The notes below the pieces were generated by a model. That model made no database searches and was not told the DNA's origin. It saw only the letters and a program-made list of their open reading frames with translations. This document shows, one piece after another, positions 54,056 to 62,545 of a DNA stretch of 64,000 nucleotides. Numbering within the stretch: position 1 is the first letter of the stretch; each line of letters begins with the position of its first letter. The translations under genes were made by a program, and so were the position numbers. This stretch comes from Thermoleophilaceae bacterium (GTDB taxonomy: Bacteria; Actinomycetota; Thermoleophilia; Solirubrobacterales; Thermoleophilaceae): the NCBI GenBank assembly GCA_030446485.1, contig JAUJNF010000004.1:1-64000 (forward strand), written 5' to 3'.

Positions 54056-57016
54056 CTACTTGATCTCGACGACCTGCTGGAACGTCGGCCGATTGATCCA
54101 GTGGATGAGCGGCTGGCTGATCCCTCCCAAGGGACGGTGCCGCACGGCGTCGAAGCAGAACTGCGGGTCGAGGCCCTGGCCCTCGCTGCTGTTGCACACC
54201 TTGTCGCCGCCGTACAGGTCGGCGGGTGTGGCGGCCAGAGCCTTCAGCAGGCTTCCGGAGAGCGCGCTCTGGCAGCGCTTGAGCTTCCCGTTACCGCAGT
54301 AGATGCGAGAGTAGCGGCCCCTGACGCGGTCTCCGAGCAGGGTGCGGAGATCCTTCTGCACGTACCCGTACCACCCGCCGTTGTAGGCGGAGCCGAGATG
54401 CGCGCCGTCCACGTTGGGCTCGTCGTCGGGATCCTTCAGACCCTCGAGCCGCCTGAACATCGCCTCACCCAGGACGGGCTTGAACTGCGCCTCGATCAGC
54501 AGCGGCCACCAGGCGTCCATGATCCGGATCGCCTCCGAGTGCTCGTAGACGCCGTCGCGGTTGCGGTCGCGGCGGTGGGCCCCGTCCGCCTGCCAGACCT
54601 TCAGCTGCGCGATCGCGGTCCGCAGCGCGGGATCGGTCACCTGGGTGGCTGCGGCGGACCGGTGCCTTCCGGTGAAGGCCGGCCGCCGGCGCGACCGTGG
54701 CCGCTGGCTCGCCGGGCGACGCCCGCGCGGCCGCTGCCCGGCCGGGCGGCGGGCCGGGGTACGCTGCGCGACGCGACCCTCGAGCACCCGCAGGACGAAG
54801 GGCAGCACCTTGTCCCCGCGGTGGTCGACCGTGCCGGAGTCCTCCATGGCGTCGATCAGCTCGACGAGGCTCATCTTGTTCGCCCCCTTGATGCCGCGCC
54901 GGACGCGGTCGTCGAGCGGCTGCACGCGGTAGGTCGACTGGTAGCCGTAGTTCGAGTCGGCGGCGCGGAAGCCGGGAGCCTGCTTGTTGTTCCAGCTGTT
55001 GATGAACCGCTGGTTGATCACCTGGGGGTGCTCCTCGAAGGGCGTGAGGTCGCCGTAGCCGAGCTCCGGGTTGAAGTGGCGCCACTCGAACCTCGCGGCC
55101 ACCGGGAAGTTCTGGTCGGTCCGCTTGGAGCGCACCGGGTTGTTGCCGGAGTTGAAGTAGGCGATGTCCTTGGAGTCGACGTAGAGCCAGTTGAACGTGT
55201 AGCCGATCTTGTGGGCCGCCTCCTGGTAGCTGCGGGCGCCGTTGATGGCGTTCGGATCGTTGAACTCCATGAATCCGATCGCCGAGTCCACTTCGTGCCC
55301 GTAGGTGGTGCGCAGGCGGGTGTAGAGCACGGGCCTGCCGCCGACGGTGGCCCGGGCGGCGACGATGCCGAGCTTGGTGCGCTCGGTGCGCAGCCGGTCG
55401 GTGCCCGGGGGCGTCTGGTCGGCGGCGTTCGGCGTGAAGGTGTTGGTCTTCTCCAGCACCTCGATCGGCAGGCACTGCCCGCGGAAGCGGTAGTGGGTCG
55501 ACTCGAGGGACGGCGCACCGCCCCCGGGCTCGCACAGGTCGACCGCGAAGGTGTCGACGATGTCCTGGCTCGCCGAGGTGGCGCTCCACGCGTAGTCATC
55601 GCCGCGGCCGAGCTGCACGAAGAGGTTGGTGCCCGGGAAGGAGGTCCCGCGTGCCGCGATCGCCGGCCCGGCGGGGCCCGCGGGCGCGTGCATGTCCTGC
55701 TCCATCAGGACCTGGGGCGAGAAGTAGCCGGTCTGCGGGCCGAAGACCGCCAGCGGACGGCCCGACTCCGACTCGCGCGCCGACACGGTGAGCGCGTTCG
55801 AGTTCCCGCTCGGGAAGGCGAACAGCTGCTTCAGGGCGTTGGCAACGGGTCCCCCGCTCGTGGGCTGGCTCGAGTCTTCGCCGCCCGGCACCTCCGAGGC
55901 CTTCGTGACGGAGCCCGGGTCGGGCAGCGCCACGCTCCCCTTGACGGGACGCCTTGGTGCGACCTGATAGGGGAAGCGCTTGCGGTGCACGGTGGTCGGG
56001 GCCTCGGGGTCCTCGGCCGAGCGGAAGTCGCTCCACACGCGGCTGCCACGCTTGTTCCCGAAGCGCTTCTGCGCCTCCTGGAAGAAGAGCGCCGAGTCGA
56101 GCTCCTCACCGCCGCCCTTCCCGAAGATCCCGCCCACGAGCGCGGCGATGGCCACGACGTCGGTGCCCTTCCACGGGTCGGCACCCTGGGGGCGCCCGAT
56201 GGCGGCGTACTCGCCGGGCATCTTCGAGGGGTCGGCCTTCGTCTGCTGGATGTACTGGTTGACCCCCGCGGTGTAGAACTCGAGATCCCTCTGCAGCTGG
56301 CGGCCCGTCTCCCCGAACATCTCGTCGAACTGGTCGATCTGGCGCTGCAGGTCGGCTTCGGTGTAGGGGGAGAAACCCCACTGCTCGCGGTCCAGCGCCA
56401 CGTTGGCGCCGCCGGCGAACGAGGACAGCTCCGCGCGGCCGTAGTGGCGCAGCACGTCGATGAAGAAGAGGCGGTCCTCGGCGGCCACGTAGCCGGCGCC
56501 GAACATGGCCCCGGACCGATCGGCGCCGAAGATGTGTGGCACGCCGAAGCCCTTGTCCCGCTGGATGACGACCTCGGGGCATGCGCTCGTCGTGGCGCCG
56601 GTCGGCAGCGGTAGGGCCACGGGAAGGGGGGCCGGGGTCGTTCCACACGGGTCGTACTGGCGCTCGATGTCATCGGGACGGACCCCGAAGCTCGCGTCCT
56701 TGAAGTACTTGCCGATGTCCGAGGCCTGGAGGCCCGGCGACGCATACACGAGGTCCCCGTACATGGCGAGCTGGTCGCTGTTGTGCGGCGGGCGGTTGCT
56801 CTTGTCCGCCTGGAAGGCCGCGAGCTGGGCCGGGTTGGCGAGCCCGTTGGCGCCCGGTGGAGCGATGTTGCGGAAGCTGTCGGCGCGGTTCTCGTACGGC
56901 CCGGGGGCGGGGTCGGCCGCCGGGGCCGTTGCCGTCCCGGCGAGCGAGGCCAGCACGGCCGCGACGAGGATGGCTGTGAGGCGTCGCACGGAGAAGGAAA
57001 GCCTATAACGCGGCAC
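54056..57016 (-). CDS. penicillin acylase-family Ntn hydrolase
   Basis: An intact 986-residue secreted acylase. Signal peptide LTAILVAAVLASLAGTATA. Alpha-part motifs are DKGFGVPHIFGADRSGAMFG, GYVAAEDRLFFIDVLRHYGR. The predicted autocleavage Ser is in SGNSNALTVSARESESGRPL. Beta-part segments include YAWSATSASQDIVDTFAVDL and FNWLYVDSKDIAYFNSGNNP, then INSWNNKQAPGF. A basic Pro/Arg-rich insertion (residues about 745-785) is specific to this copy. Substrates in the family range from beta-lactams to acyl-homoserine lactones and other N-acyl amides; not decidable here. Convergent with the NTase module and its paralogue. Confidence 0.92.
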   Translation of the reverse strand: MPRYRLSFSVRRLTAILVAAVLASLAGTATAPAADPAPGPYENRADSFRNIAPPGANGLANPAQLAAFQADKSNRPPHNSDQLAMYGDLVYASPGLQASDIGKYFKDASFGVRPDDIERQYDPCGTTPAPLPVALPLPTGATTSACPEVVIQRDKGFGVPHIFGADRSGAMFGAGYVAAEDRLFFIDVLRHYGRAELSSFAGGANVALDREQWGFSPYTEADLQRQIDQFDEMFGETGRQLQRDLEFYTAGVNQYIQQTKADPSKMPGEYAAIGRPQGADPWKGTDVVAIAALVGGIFGKGGGEELDSALFFQEAQKRFGNKRGSRVWSDFRSAEDPEAPTTVHRKRFPYQVAPRRPVKGSVALPDPGSVTKASEVPGGEDSSQPTSGGPVANALKQLFAFPSGNSNALTVSARESESGRPLAVFGPQTGYFSPQVLMEQDMHAPAGPAGPAIAARGTSFPGTNLFVQLGRGDDYAWSATSASQDIVDTFAVDLCEPGGGAPSLESTHYRFRGQCLPIEVLEKTNTFTPNAADQTPPGTDRLRTERTKLGIVAARATVGGRPVLYTRLRTTYGHEVDSAIGFMEFNDPNAINGARSYQEAAHKIGYTFNWLYVDSKDIAYFNSGNNPVRSKRTDQNFPVAARFEWRHFNPELGYGDLTPFEEHPQVINQRFINSWNNKQAPGFRAADSNYGYQSTYRVQPLDDRVRRGIKGANKMSLVELIDAMEDSGTVDHRGDKVLPFVLRVLEGRVAQRTPARRPAGQRPRGRRPASQRPRSRRRPAFTGRHRSAAATQVTDPALRTAIAQLKVWQADGAHRRDRNRDGVYEHSEAIRIMDAWWPLLIEAQFKPVLGEAMFRRLEGLKDPDDEPNVDGAHLGSAYNGGWYGYVQKDLRTLLGDRVRGRYSRIYCGNGKLKRCQSALSGSLLKALAATPADLYGGDKVCNSSEGQGLDPQFCFDAVRHRPLGGISQPLIHWINRPTFQQVVEIK

Positions 57017-57064
57017 CGGCTCGGCGCGCCGGTGGAGCCGCGCTTCGCGCGGCGCAGCTCGGGT

Positions 57065-57709
57065 TCAGGCGAGCACGGGCACGGCGTCCGAGGCTATGGC
57101 CTCGATCTGCGCCGCGGCCCGCTCGAACTCCTCGTCGGAGAGCACCGGCGTTCCCTCGAACGGGAGGTCGCGCTGCACCTCGAGCCAGGAACGGCACCCG
57201 CCGTAGTCGTCGCGCACCTTGACGGTAACCGGGCGTGGGATCCGGTAGGTGCGCAGCACCATCACGTGGAGCGGATGACGGCGCTTCCACTGCAAGCGCT
57301 TCTCGGCGTAGTCGGTCGTCCAGACGTAGTAGGGAGACAGGGCGTCGACGCAGCGGGGGTCGGTGATCAGGTAGCTCGCGGCCACCTCGGCCCAGGAGCG
57401 AATGCGCACCCGATCGGGCTGGGGGACGCCGCCCTCCCGCAGCAGGGCGCTGGCCGGCGGCTCGCCGTCGGCCCACACCCCCTCCTCGAGCGCCCGCGGC
57501 AGCTCGGGGTGATGTGACTGCCGAACGAGGTCGGCGCGCTGGTGATCGAAGGTGGGGTAGAGAAAGAAGCGGTCGTGCTCGATCTCGAAGTGCTTGTTCT
57601 CCTCCCGGATGCCCCCCTTGCGGAGGGTCAGGAGCTGCTCACCCTCGGCGAGGGCGCGCACGGTTACAGCCCACTCTTTGAACGCGATCGGCATACGGAG
57701 AGAGTTCAT
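57065..57709 (-). CDS. DUF1802-family protein
   Basis: A 214-residue DUF1802 protein (PIAFKEWAVTVRALAEGEQL, LLTLRKGGIREE, FEIEHDRFFLYPTFDHQ, HVMVLRTYRIPRP). The family is common in actinobacteria and cyanobacteria and has no known function. ATG 57709 is preceded by a GC-rich hairpin and a near-consensus promoter at 57752-57779, so it is probably transcribed alone. Confidence 0.88.
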   Translation of the reverse strand: MNSLRMPIAFKEWAVTVRALAEGEQLLTLRKGGIREENKHFEIEHDRFFLYPTFDHQRADLVRQSHHPELPRALEEGVWADGEPPASALLREGGVPQPDRVRIRSWAEVAASYLITDPRCVDALSPYYVWTTDYAEKRLQWKRRHPLHVMVLRTYRIPRPVTVKVRDDYGGCRSWLEVQRDLPFEGTPVLSDEEFERAAAQIEAIASDAVPVLA

Positions 57710-57716
57710 CCGCGCC

Positions 57717-57739
57717 GGGCCGGCATCCGGCCGGCCCGC
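57717..57739 (-). promoter_or_regulatory. hairpin just before the DUF1802 start codon
   Basis: Arms CGGGCCGGC and GCCGGCCCG (9 bp) around ATCCG lie about 8 bases before the ATG at 57709, where a ribosome-binding site would be expected and none is visible. It could restrict translation initiation. Confidence 0.45.
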
Positions 57740-57751
57740 GCGAGACGCGGC

Positions 57752-57779
57752 ATATTAAGGAAAGAGGGCGAAATATCAA
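57752..57779 (-). promoter_or_regulatory. sigma-70-like promoter for the DUF1802 gene
   Basis: On the minus strand TTGATA (57779-57774), a 16-base spacer and TAATAT (57757-57752) form a near-consensus promoter. It is an AT-rich island in very GC-rich DNA, giving a predicted leader of about 35 bases. Confidence 0.6.
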
Positions 57780-57803
57780 GCGGCGGGCCCGCGAGGCGCC
57801 ACG

Positions 57804-57824
57804 GTGGACGGTGCACGGTGGCCG
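57804..57824. repeat. heptanucleotide tandem repeat, 3 copies
   Basis: GTGGACG, GTGCACG, GTGGCCG in tandem, just downstream of the hyuB stop codon. Same 7-base class as at 4972-4999. Confidence 0.55.
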
Positions 57825-57833
57825 CACGAAGGC

Positions 57834-59345
57834 TCAGGCGCCCGATCCTGCCTGTGCTCCGTGCCCGCCGCCGCCGGGCGTCTCGATCCGCAACCGGTCA
57901 CCCGGTCGAAGCGTGCCCGTGACCTTGCCCTCGAGCCGCTCGCCGTTCAGGAAGTCCCTTCCGGCGGCTCCCGGGGACCCACCGGCCGCTCCGGGCGGCG
58001 GGTGGCGGCGGCGCTCGGCGATCAGCGAGTAGCTCATCTCCGCGAGGGCCTCGAGCTCGCGCACCACGCCGTCGCCGCCGCGGTGGGTGCCGTTCCCGCC
58101 CGATCCGCGCCGCACCGCGTACTGCACCGCGCGCAGCGGGAACTCGCGTTCCACGGCCTCGATCGGGGTGTTCAGGGTGTTGCTCATGGCCACGTGCACC
58201 GCGCTCGGACCGTCGGCCTCCGGGCACGCCCCCTGGCCGCCGGCCAGGGTCTCGTAGTAGGTGAAGGCCTCGCCACCGAGGGTCAGGTTGTTCATCGTGC
58301 CCTGGCCGAGGGCGCGGCCGAAGGCGGCGAGCACGAGGTCGGCGACCCGCGAGGAGGTCTCCACGTTTCCGCCGGCCACCGCCGCGGGCGAGCGCGCGTT
58401 GAGCAGGGAGCCCTCGGGAGCGAGCACCTCGACCGGCCGGTAGGCCCCCGCGCACGGCGGCACGTCGGGGTCGGTGAGCACGCGGACCGCGAAGTAGCAG
58501 GCCGAGCGGGTCACCGCCAGCGGGCAGTTCAGGTTGCCCGCGTGCTGAGCGGCGCTGCCCGTGAAGTCGAGCGTCAGCGCGTCGCCGCGGACGCTGGCCC
58601 GCAGGCGCAGCTCGAGGTCGCCCTCGCCGGCCTCGAGCACGTCGGCGGCGCTGCGTTCGCCGTCGTCCATGGCGGCGACGCACGCGCGCGTGCGCCTCTC
58701 GGCGTAGTCGAGCGTGTCGCTCATCGCCGCCGCGAGCGCCCCGGCGCCGTGACGGACGGCGAGCTCCCGCAGGCGCGCCCCGCCGGTCGCACACGCCGCC
58801 AGTTGGGCGCGTAGGTCCGCCCGGCGCTGGTCCGGGGCGCGCATCTCGCGCGTGAGGTGGCTGAGCGCGCGCTCGTCGACGCGGCCCTCGCGCGCGAGGC
58901 GCGCCGGCGGGATCACGACGCCCTCCTCGGCGAGCGTCGCCGAGTCGGCGGGCATGCTCCCCGGCGTCGGCCCCCCCACGTCGGCGTGATGCGCCCGGCT
59001 CGCCGCGTACCCCAGCAGGTGGCCGTCGTCGAAGACGGGCGTGATCACCGTGATGTCCGGCAGGTGGGTGCCGCCGCGATAGGGGTCGTTCAGCACGAAC
59101 GCATCGCCGGGCCGCTTCGGCTCGTCGATCACCGCGGCCACCGCCGCGGGCATGGCGCCGAGGTGCACGGGGATGTGCTCGGCCTGCATCACCATGTCGC
59201 CGGCGGCGTCGAACAGGCCGGTTGAGGCGTCCCGGCGCTCCTTGATGTTGGCCGAGTGGGCGCCCCGCACGAGCACCACGCCCATCTCCTCGCAGGCGCC
59301 GCGGAGCGCACCGACGAGCACCGCCAGCGCGGCCGGGTCGGTCAT
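57834..59345 (-). CDS. hyuB: hydantoinase B / 5-oxoprolinase beta subunit
   Basis: A 503-residue HyuB protein, partner of HyuA, for ATP-dependent cleavage of N-methylhydantoin, 5-oxoproline or related rings. Family segments include AGDMVMQAEHIPVHLGAMP, DAFVLNDPYRGGTHLPDITV, ASRAHHADVGGPTPGSMP, LDFTGSAAQHAGNLNCPLA, NNLTLGGEAFTYYETLAGGQ. ATG 59345 overlaps the hyuA stop by 4 bases. Exact substrate unknown. Confidence 0.93.
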   Translation of the reverse strand: MTDPAALAVLVGALRGACEEMGVVLVRGAHSANIKERRDASTGLFDAAGDMVMQAEHIPVHLGAMPAAVAAVIDEPKRPGDAFVLNDPYRGGTHLPDITVITPVFDDGHLLGYAASRAHHADVGGPTPGSMPADSATLAEEGVVIPPARLAREGRVDERALSHLTREMRAPDQRRADLRAQLAACATGGARLRELAVRHGAGALAAAMSDTLDYAERRTRACVAAMDDGERSAADVLEAGEGDLELRLRASVRGDALTLDFTGSAAQHAGNLNCPLAVTRSACYFAVRVLTDPDVPPCAGAYRPVEVLAPEGSLLNARSPAAVAGGNVETSSRVADLVLAAFGRALGQGTMNNLTLGGEAFTYYETLAGGQGACPEADGPSAVHVAMSNTLNTPIEAVEREFPLRAVQYAVRRGSGGNGTHRGGDGVVRELEALAEMSYSLIAERRRHPPPGAAGGSPGAAGRDFLNGERLEGKVTGTLRPGDRLRIETPGGGGHGAQAGSGA

Positions 59346-61339
59346 GTGGCGCTCCGGGTCAGCGCGAGCGTCCCGTCCGCGTCCTCGCGGCCGCTCCAAC
59401 CGGGCGGTACCAGGACCGTGGCCGACGGCAGGTGGCAGACGGCCGGACCGTCCACCGCCTCCACGTGGTCACGAACGACGGTCGCGTCCAGCGGCTCGCC
59501 TTCGAAGACCGCGGTCCGGGTCTCGCGCGTCTCCGCACGCCCCGGCCGCGTGCCCTGGCGGTCCGTGGGCGGCATCGCGTCGAGGTCGACGGGCGGCATG
59601 GCCACGGCCACCCTGACCGTGACGAGCTCGAGCTCGGCCCGCTCGTCCGCGTACCCGTAGCGCGCCTCGTGGGCCCGCTCGAAGGCGCGGCGCAGCTCGG
59701 CCGGCTCGGGGCGGTCGCTACCGGCGACGCTCAGCTCGAAGGCCTGCCCGCGGTAGCGCAGGTCGTAGGTCGGTCGCACCGCCGCCCCCGGCTCGCCGAG
59801 CTCGCGACGTCCGCGCTCCGCCAGCCGGGCTACCACCCGGGCGACGGCCGCCCGCGACAGCGCCTCGCCGGTCAGCAGCACGCTCTCCACCAGGTCGCAG
59901 CGCCGTTCGGAGGCGACGAGGCCGAGCGCCGATAGCACGCCGGCCGCGCGCGGGACCAGCACCCGCTCCATCCCCAGCTGCTCGGCGATCGAGGCGGCGT
60001 GCAGCGGGCCGGCACCGCCGAAGGCCAGCAGCGCGAGGTCGCGCGGATCCGTTCCCCGCTCCACGGTCATCACCCGCACCGCCTGCGCCATGCCGGCGCT
60101 CGCCACCCGGACGATGCCGCTGGCGGCCGCGGTGGCCGACAGCCCGAGCTCCGACCCGAGGGAGGCGAGGGCCCGCTCGGCCGCCGCGGCGTCCAGGCGG
60201 ACCGAGCCGCCGAGCGCGGAGCCCGCCTCGAGGTGCCCGAGCAGCAGGTGGGCGTCGGTGACGGTGGGGCGGGTGCCACCGTGGCCGTAGCAGGCCGGAC
60301 CGGGCCTCGCCCCGGCCGAGGCCGGACCGACGCGCAGCGCACCGCCGGCGTCGCGCCGGGCGACGCTGCCTCCTCCGGCGCCCACCGTGTGCACGTCGAC
60401 CATGGGGAGGGCAAGCGCCCGGCCGCCCACCTCGCGGCCGCCAGCCTCCTGGACCCCACCGTCGCGGGCCAACGACACGTCGCACGACGTGCCGCCCATG
60501 TCCAGGCAGACGGCCTCGGGCGAGCCGGCGCGCTGGGCCGTGCCCGCCGCTCCCACCGCGCCCCCCGCGGGCCCCGACAGCACGGTCCATGAGCCGTGGC
60601 GGGCGGCGGTGGCCGCGTCCACCACTCCGCCGCCGGAGAGCATCACCTCGGGAGCCGGCAGGCCGTGCTTGCGGGCACGTGCGGTGAGCCGCTCGAGGTA
60701 GCGGCGCAGGAGGGGCGAGAGGGCGGCGTCGACGATCGTGGTCGCGCAGCGCTCGTACTCGCGAAACACGCCCGCCGTCTCGTGCGAGGTCGACACGTGC
60801 AGCTCGGGATGCCGATCGGCCAGCAGCTCGGCCACCCGCTGCTCGTGCTCCGGGTACAGAAAGCCCCACAGCAGGCAGACGGCCGCCGCCTCCGCCTGCG
60901 CGGGCAGCTCGGCGATCCGCCGGCCGAGGATGTCCTCGTCGAGCGGCGTGGAGACCCCGTCGGGGCCCGTGCGCTCCGGCACGGGCACGCGACGCTCGGG
61001 TGGCACGAGCGGGGGCGGATGCCCGGCGCAGAGGCGGTAGAGCTCGCGGCGCGCCTGGCGGCCGAGCTCCTCGAGATCGGTGAACCCTTCGGTGGCCAGC
61101 AGCGCGGTGCGCGCCACCCGGCCCTCGAGCAGGGCGTTCGTGCCCACCGTCATGCCGTGCACGAAGCGCTCGACTTCGCCAGCGTGGGCGCCGGCGGCCT
61201 CGAGGGCGCCATCGACGGCGGCCATCACGCCGCCGGACTGGTCCTCGGGCGTGGTCGGCGCCTTGGCGGTGACGAGTCCGCGACCGCTCAGGAGGACGGC
61301 GTCGGTGAACGTCCCGCCGACGTCGACTCCGAGGAGCAC
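59342..61339 (-). CDS. hyuA: hydantoinase A / 5-oxoprolinase alpha subunit
   Basis: A 665-residue actin-fold ATPase subunit. The phosphate loop is LGVDVGGTFTDAVLL at the N-terminus. HGMTVGTNALLEGRVARTA, LSGGGVVDAATAARHG, LDMGGTSCDVSLARDGG, VDVHTVGAGGGSVARRDAGG and FGGAGPLHAASIAEQLG follow in the family order. It binds ATP and phosphorylates the ring, while HyuB completes hydrolysis. It is the first gene of the pair. Confidence 0.94.
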   Translation of the reverse strand: MLLGVDVGGTFTDAVLLSGRGLVTAKAPTTPEDQSGGVMAAVDGALEAAGAHAGEVERFVHGMTVGTNALLEGRVARTALLATEGFTDLEELGRQARRELYRLCAGHPPPLVPPERRVPVPERTGPDGVSTPLDEDILGRRIAELPAQAEAAAVCLLWGFLYPEHEQRVAELLADRHPELHVSTSHETAGVFREYERCATTIVDAALSPLLRRYLERLTARARKHGLPAPEVMLSGGGVVDAATAARHGSWTVLSGPAGGAVGAAGTAQRAGSPEAVCLDMGGTSCDVSLARDGGVQEAGGREVGGRALALPMVDVHTVGAGGGSVARRDAGGALRVGPASAGARPGPACYGHGGTRPTVTDAHLLLGHLEAGSALGGSVRLDAAAAERALASLGSELGLSATAAASGIVRVASAGMAQAVRVMTVERGTDPRDLALLAFGGAGPLHAASIAEQLGMERVLVPRAAGVLSALGLVASERRCDLVESVLLTGEALSRAAVARVVARLAERGRRELGEPGAAVRPTYDLRYRGQAFELSVAGSDRPEPAELRRAFERAHEARYGYADERAELELVTVRVAVAMPPVDLDAMPPTDRQGTRPGRAETRETRTAVFEGEPLDATVVRDHVEAVDGPAVCHLPSATVLVPPGWSGREDADGTLALTRSAT

Positions 61340-61396
61340 CCGACGCAGTGTGCCAGCGCGCGGGCTCCGCCGGCGCGGTGAGTCAGGCCAAGCGCG

Positions 61397-61906
61397 TCAG
61401 GCGGCCGTCCGCCCGGCGAGCACCGGCTCGCGCAGGTCGTCGAGGCTTTCGAGCGCCCCGGCCTCGAAGTCGTCGTCGCCCTGTGGGACGAACCCGTCCT
61501 CGATGTCGAAGCCCTCGTCGAGGTGCTTGTGCGACGGGCAGTACTGGCTGCCGGGGAGCGGCACCCGCTGGCAGGGCGTGCCCTTGCGGGTGCTGGCGTG
61601 GCAGGACAGTGGGCTGCCGTCGAACGTCACGCCGGCGCGCGCGTGCTGGTCCACGTACTCCGCGGCCAGCTGCATGTGCCGCTCGATCACCTCGAGCACG
61701 CGGCGCTGGCTGGTGATCGGGAAGTACATCCGGACGTCGTTGAACAGCGTGCGCGCCGGGCGCGCGAAGTAGTGCCGGTCCGTGGCTAGCCGCTCGACCG
61801 CCGACTCGCAGGCGTCCAGCAGTTGGGCTCGATGGACATACGACCGATTCCCGCCCGTGACCTCGTGGCTGAGCGCTCGATAGATCGAGCGACTGAACTG
61901 GTACAT
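61397..61906 (-). CDS. conserved protein with CCCH-type zinc-like motif
   Basis: A 169-residue protein from ATG 61906. The N-terminal two thirds are helical (YQFSRSIYRALSHEV, RTLFNDVRMYFPIT, VLEVIERHMQLAAEYVDQHA). A Cys-rich motif follows: LSCHASTRKGTPCQRVPLPG, then SQYCPSHKH, i.e. Cys, Cys, Cys, His with the spacing of a small zinc finger. It ends in an acidic tail. Not a family I know. A palindrome (62012-62028) lies in its upstream region. Confidence 0.72.
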   Translation of the reverse strand: MYQFSRSIYRALSHEVTGGNRSYVHRAQLLDACESAVERLATDRHYFARPARTLFNDVRMYFPITSQRRVLEVIERHMQLAAEYVDQHARAGVTFDGSPLSCHASTRKGTPCQRVPLPGSQYCPSHKHLDEGFDIEDGFVPQGDDDFEAGALESLDDLREPVLAGRTAA

Positions 61907-62011
61907 CGCGTTCCCCCACTCCTCCCGTTGAGTGACAGCTCCCTGAGTCCCCAACAACCCCTACCGGCGCTGCGAGTCTTGCAGCGTCCCGTTGGGAGTC
62001 CGCGAAGCCGT

Positions 62012-62028
62012 GTTAACCCCCGGTTAAC
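62012..62028. promoter_or_regulatory. AT-containing palindrome between thioesterase and Cys-rich gene
   Basis: GTTAACC and GGTTAAC arms surround CCC, 5 bases past the thioesterase stop and about 105 bases before the Cys-rich gene. Candidate operator or hairpin. Confidence 0.4.
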
Positions 62029-62032
62029 CCCA

Positions 62033-62545
62033 TTACCAGGGAAGCGCGTGCGGCTGGTCGGGCCCCGCCGCGTGCCGCGCGCCGCGCAGGAAGTGCTCGG
62101 CGTCGACCTCCAGGAAGAGCCCGTGAGCCTCGGCCACGACGGTCTCCTCGTCGCGCAGGTCGCCGGCGAGGAAGAGCTTGCGACCCGCGGTGCGCTCCGC
62201 CCACGCGCGGATCGTGAAGGCGCGGCCGACCAGCGCCGGCCGGCGGTAGTCGACGCTCAGGTTGACCGTCACCGCCGGCACCCGCATGATCACGAGCAGC
62301 GAGCCGAGCGCGTCGTCCAGCAGCGTGGCGATCGCGCCGCCGTGCGCGTAGCCGGGCGCCCCCTCGTGGCGCCGGTCGAGGGTGACCTCGCCGCTCACCC
62401 GCTCGCCGTCGGACACGAGCCGCAACCCCATGCCGCACGGGTTGTCCTCGCCGCATCCGAGGCAGTTGGGCTGATGGGGAGGAACGGGGGTCGGCGTGCG
62501 CGGAGAGTACGCGGCAGCAGCGGCGCGTAGCGTGCGCGCGGTCAC
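62033..62545 (-). CDS. PaaI-type hotdog thioesterase
   Basis: A 170-residue single-hotdog thioesterase: NCLGCGEDNPCGMGLRL, GAPGYAHGGAIATLLDDALG (catalytic HGG with the Asp/Glu-helix), TVNLSVDYRRPALVGR. It hydrolyses acyl-CoA of unknown chain type. Start GTG 62545 overlaps the nadB stop (GTGA), so it is translationally coupled to nadB. Another plausible start lies inside, before the CLGCG segment. Confidence 0.86.
   Translation of the reverse strand: MTARTLRAAAAAYSPRTPTPVPPHQPNCLGCGEDNPCGMGLRLVSDGERVSGEVTLDRRHEGAPGYAHGGAIATLLDDALGSLLVIMRVPAVTVNLSVDYRRPALVGRAFTIRAWAERTAGRKLFLAGDLRDEETVVAEAHGLFLEVDAEHFLRGARHAAGPDQPHALPW

Noticed and set aside
57017-57064. GCCGCGC-TTC-GCGCGGC hairpin as a terminator
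   Set aside because: A 7-bp stem with no T tract in GC-rich DNA; too weak to call on its own.
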